A stretch of DNA of 5,234 bases from Chitinophagales bacterium (GTDB lineage Bacteria > Bacteroidota > Bacteroidia > Chitinophagales > UBA2359), in NCBI GenBank assembly GCA_020629335.1, contig JAHDDN010000280.1, positions 1 to 5,234 of the forward strand. The letters run 5' to 3'. Position 1 is the first letter of the stretch, and every line of letters begins with the position of its first letter. The translations under genes and the position numbers were made by a program. A model generated the notes under the pieces. The model ran no database searches, was not told the origin of the DNA, and saw nothing but the letters and a program-made list of their open reading frames with translations. Positions 4,143-5,234 of the stretch are shown here, piece by piece.

Positions 4143-5234
4143 ATGTTCAAATACATACTTAAAAGAATACTAATTTTCATCCCAACTTTGATTGCTATTT
4201 CCTTAGGGACCTTTGTCTTGAGTTTGAATGCTCCTGGCGACCCAGTGGAACTAATGCTGAATCAAAGTGGTGGTGGACAAGATAAGGCCGCAGATAAAAT
4301 TGCTGGTGAAGAAGCTTATAATCAGAAGCGAAAGGAATTGAATTTGGATTTACCTGTCTTTTATTTCGCTGCATCTAATATGGCTGCTTGTGATACACTT
4401 CATAGGGTGTCTAAGCAAAAGTATCGAGAAAATTTAGGCCGATTGATTAATTCTTATGGCAACTGGCCGGAAATACAGCAACTTTATTTGAAAAATAGAA
4501 CATTGGATTTTTCGGCTTATGATGTGGAAAGAGATTCCACTAATGCGGATGCCTTGATTAAGATTAAGGATTTAACAGCTGAACTATTGACCAGTTATAA
4601 GGATTCCAAAATTGAAAATCTTTATGGGCGATTAGAGACTCAGACTGCTAAAAGTGCTTCTTTAGCACCTATAGCTGCTAAGGTAGCTGAATCTAAAGCC
4701 GCTTATCTAAATGTAAAAAACAACGCAAGCACTTGGAAATCTTACGTACCTTCTCTTTCTTGGTATGGCTTTGAAAATCAATACCATAAGTGGGTAACCA
4801 AATTTTTAAAAGGCGACTTTGGCAAGTCTTATTTGGATGGCCGATCAGTGGGAACTAAGATCAAAGAGGGGGTATTTTGGACAATGTTTATGAGTATCAT
4901 CGCTATGATTATTACTTACTTAGTGGCTATTCCATTGGGTATTTATTCAGCAGTGAATAAGGGTGGTTTTTTTGATCAAATCTCTACTACTGCATTATTT
5001 ATCTTGTACTCCTTACCTAGTTTCTGGATTGCGACCTTGATGGTAGTATTCCTTACAGGTGGTGATTACTTAGATTTATTCCCTACTTATGGTGTGGGAG
5101 AAGGCATTAATACACCATTCGATTATTTTAAATCAGCTTCTAATTTTGGCAAGTTAAATCACTTAATCTTACCGATGATTTGCTGGACCTATGGTAGTTT
5201 TGCTTACTTATCTCGACAAATGAGAGGGGGTATG
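4143..5234 (+). CDS. ABC transporter permease, OppB/DppB type, with large extracytoplasmic insertion (3' end outside window)
   Basis: The frame is open for 364 codons from the ATG at 4143 to the window edge. The protein is an inner-membrane pore subunit of a peptide/nickel-class importer. Residues 1-35 match the family opening: basic start, first membrane helix (about 9-28) and NAPGDPVE (29-36). The usual continuation, a conserved segment KELNLDLPVFYF (64-75) followed closely by Y-x-x-W...GD-x-G-x-S, is split. The second half appears only at YHKWVTKFLKGDFGKS (214-229). About 130 hydrophilic residues lie between them, presumably on the periplasmic side. Further membrane helices are near 244-266, 281-306 and 340-356, ending at the conserved RQMRGGM (358-364) just before the expected ATPase-contacting EAA loop. 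AGAGG (4127-4131) is a distant possible ribosome site. The binding protein upstream is the likely partner; a second permease and ATPases are expected to the right. Confidence 0.9.
   Translation, partial: MFKYILKRILIFIPTLIAISLGTFVLSLNAPGDPVELMLNQSGGGQDKAADKIAGEEAYNQKRKELNLDLPVFYFAASNMAACDTLHRVSKQKYRENLGRLINSYGNWPEIQQLYLKNRTLDFSAYDVERDSTNADALIKIKDLTAELLTSYKDSKIENLYGRLETQTAKSASLAPIAAKVAESKAAYLNVKNNASTWKSYVPSLSWYGFENQYHKWVTKFLKGDFGKSYLDGRSVGTKIKEGVFWTMFMSIIAMIITYLVAIPLGIYSAVNKGGFFDQISTTALFILYSLPSFWIATLMVVFLTGGDYLDLFPTYGVGEGINTPFDYFKSASNFGKLNHLILPMICWTYGSFAYLSRQMRGGM

Noticed and set aside
395..5234. Sigma/anti-sigma pair as dedicated regulator of the adjacent importer
   Set aside because: The importer has a primary-sigma-type -7 element, and no shared ECF promoter motif was found; adjacency alone is not enough.

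Overview
The window looks like chromosomal DNA from a member of the Bacteroidota. The coding regions are AT-rich, Shine-Dalgarno sequences are weak or absent, and one promoter element matches the Bacteroidota -7 consensus TAnnTTTG. The peptide-transport permease also has a large loop of the kind I associate with this phylum. A Saprospiria/Aureispira-like source is possible, but that is recall-based and weak.

Layout. Positions 1-239 (minus strand) hold the start of a TIGR01777/YfcH-type NAD-dependent epimerase, cut by the window edge. A 155-bp AT-rich divergent spacer follows. Next on the plus strand is a two-gene signalling unit: a sigma-70-family ECF-like sigma factor (395-991) and a membrane-anchored zinc-finger anti-sigma candidate (1179-1745). 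Between these two lies a 158-bp palindromic element flanked by CTAA direct repeats, best read as a MITE-like insertion. A promoter region (1746-1946) then leads into a family 5 solute-binding lipoprotein (1947-3755; OppA/DppA type). A 387-bp non-coding stretch follows. It holds a GC-rich structured segment, a perfect 21-bp inverted repeat with a second hairpin nested inside it, and a strong terminator-like hairpin. Last is the start of an OppB/DppB-type permease (4143 to the window end), which is open at the edge.

How the genes work together. The sigma factor and zinc-finger membrane protein probably form a sense-and-release pair in which the membrane protein holds the sigma factor until a signal arrives; the target genes cannot be seen. 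The binding lipoprotein and permease are the first two parts of a peptide or nickel-type ABC importer whose second permease and ATPases should lie beyond the right edge. Nothing in the sequence ties the sigma pair to the importer other than adjacency.

I see no CRISPR array, tRNA, rRNA, phage gene, transposase or recognisable defence system. The genes themselves are ordinary. The more unusual content is the palindromic intergenic DNA and the roughly 130-residue insertion in the permease.
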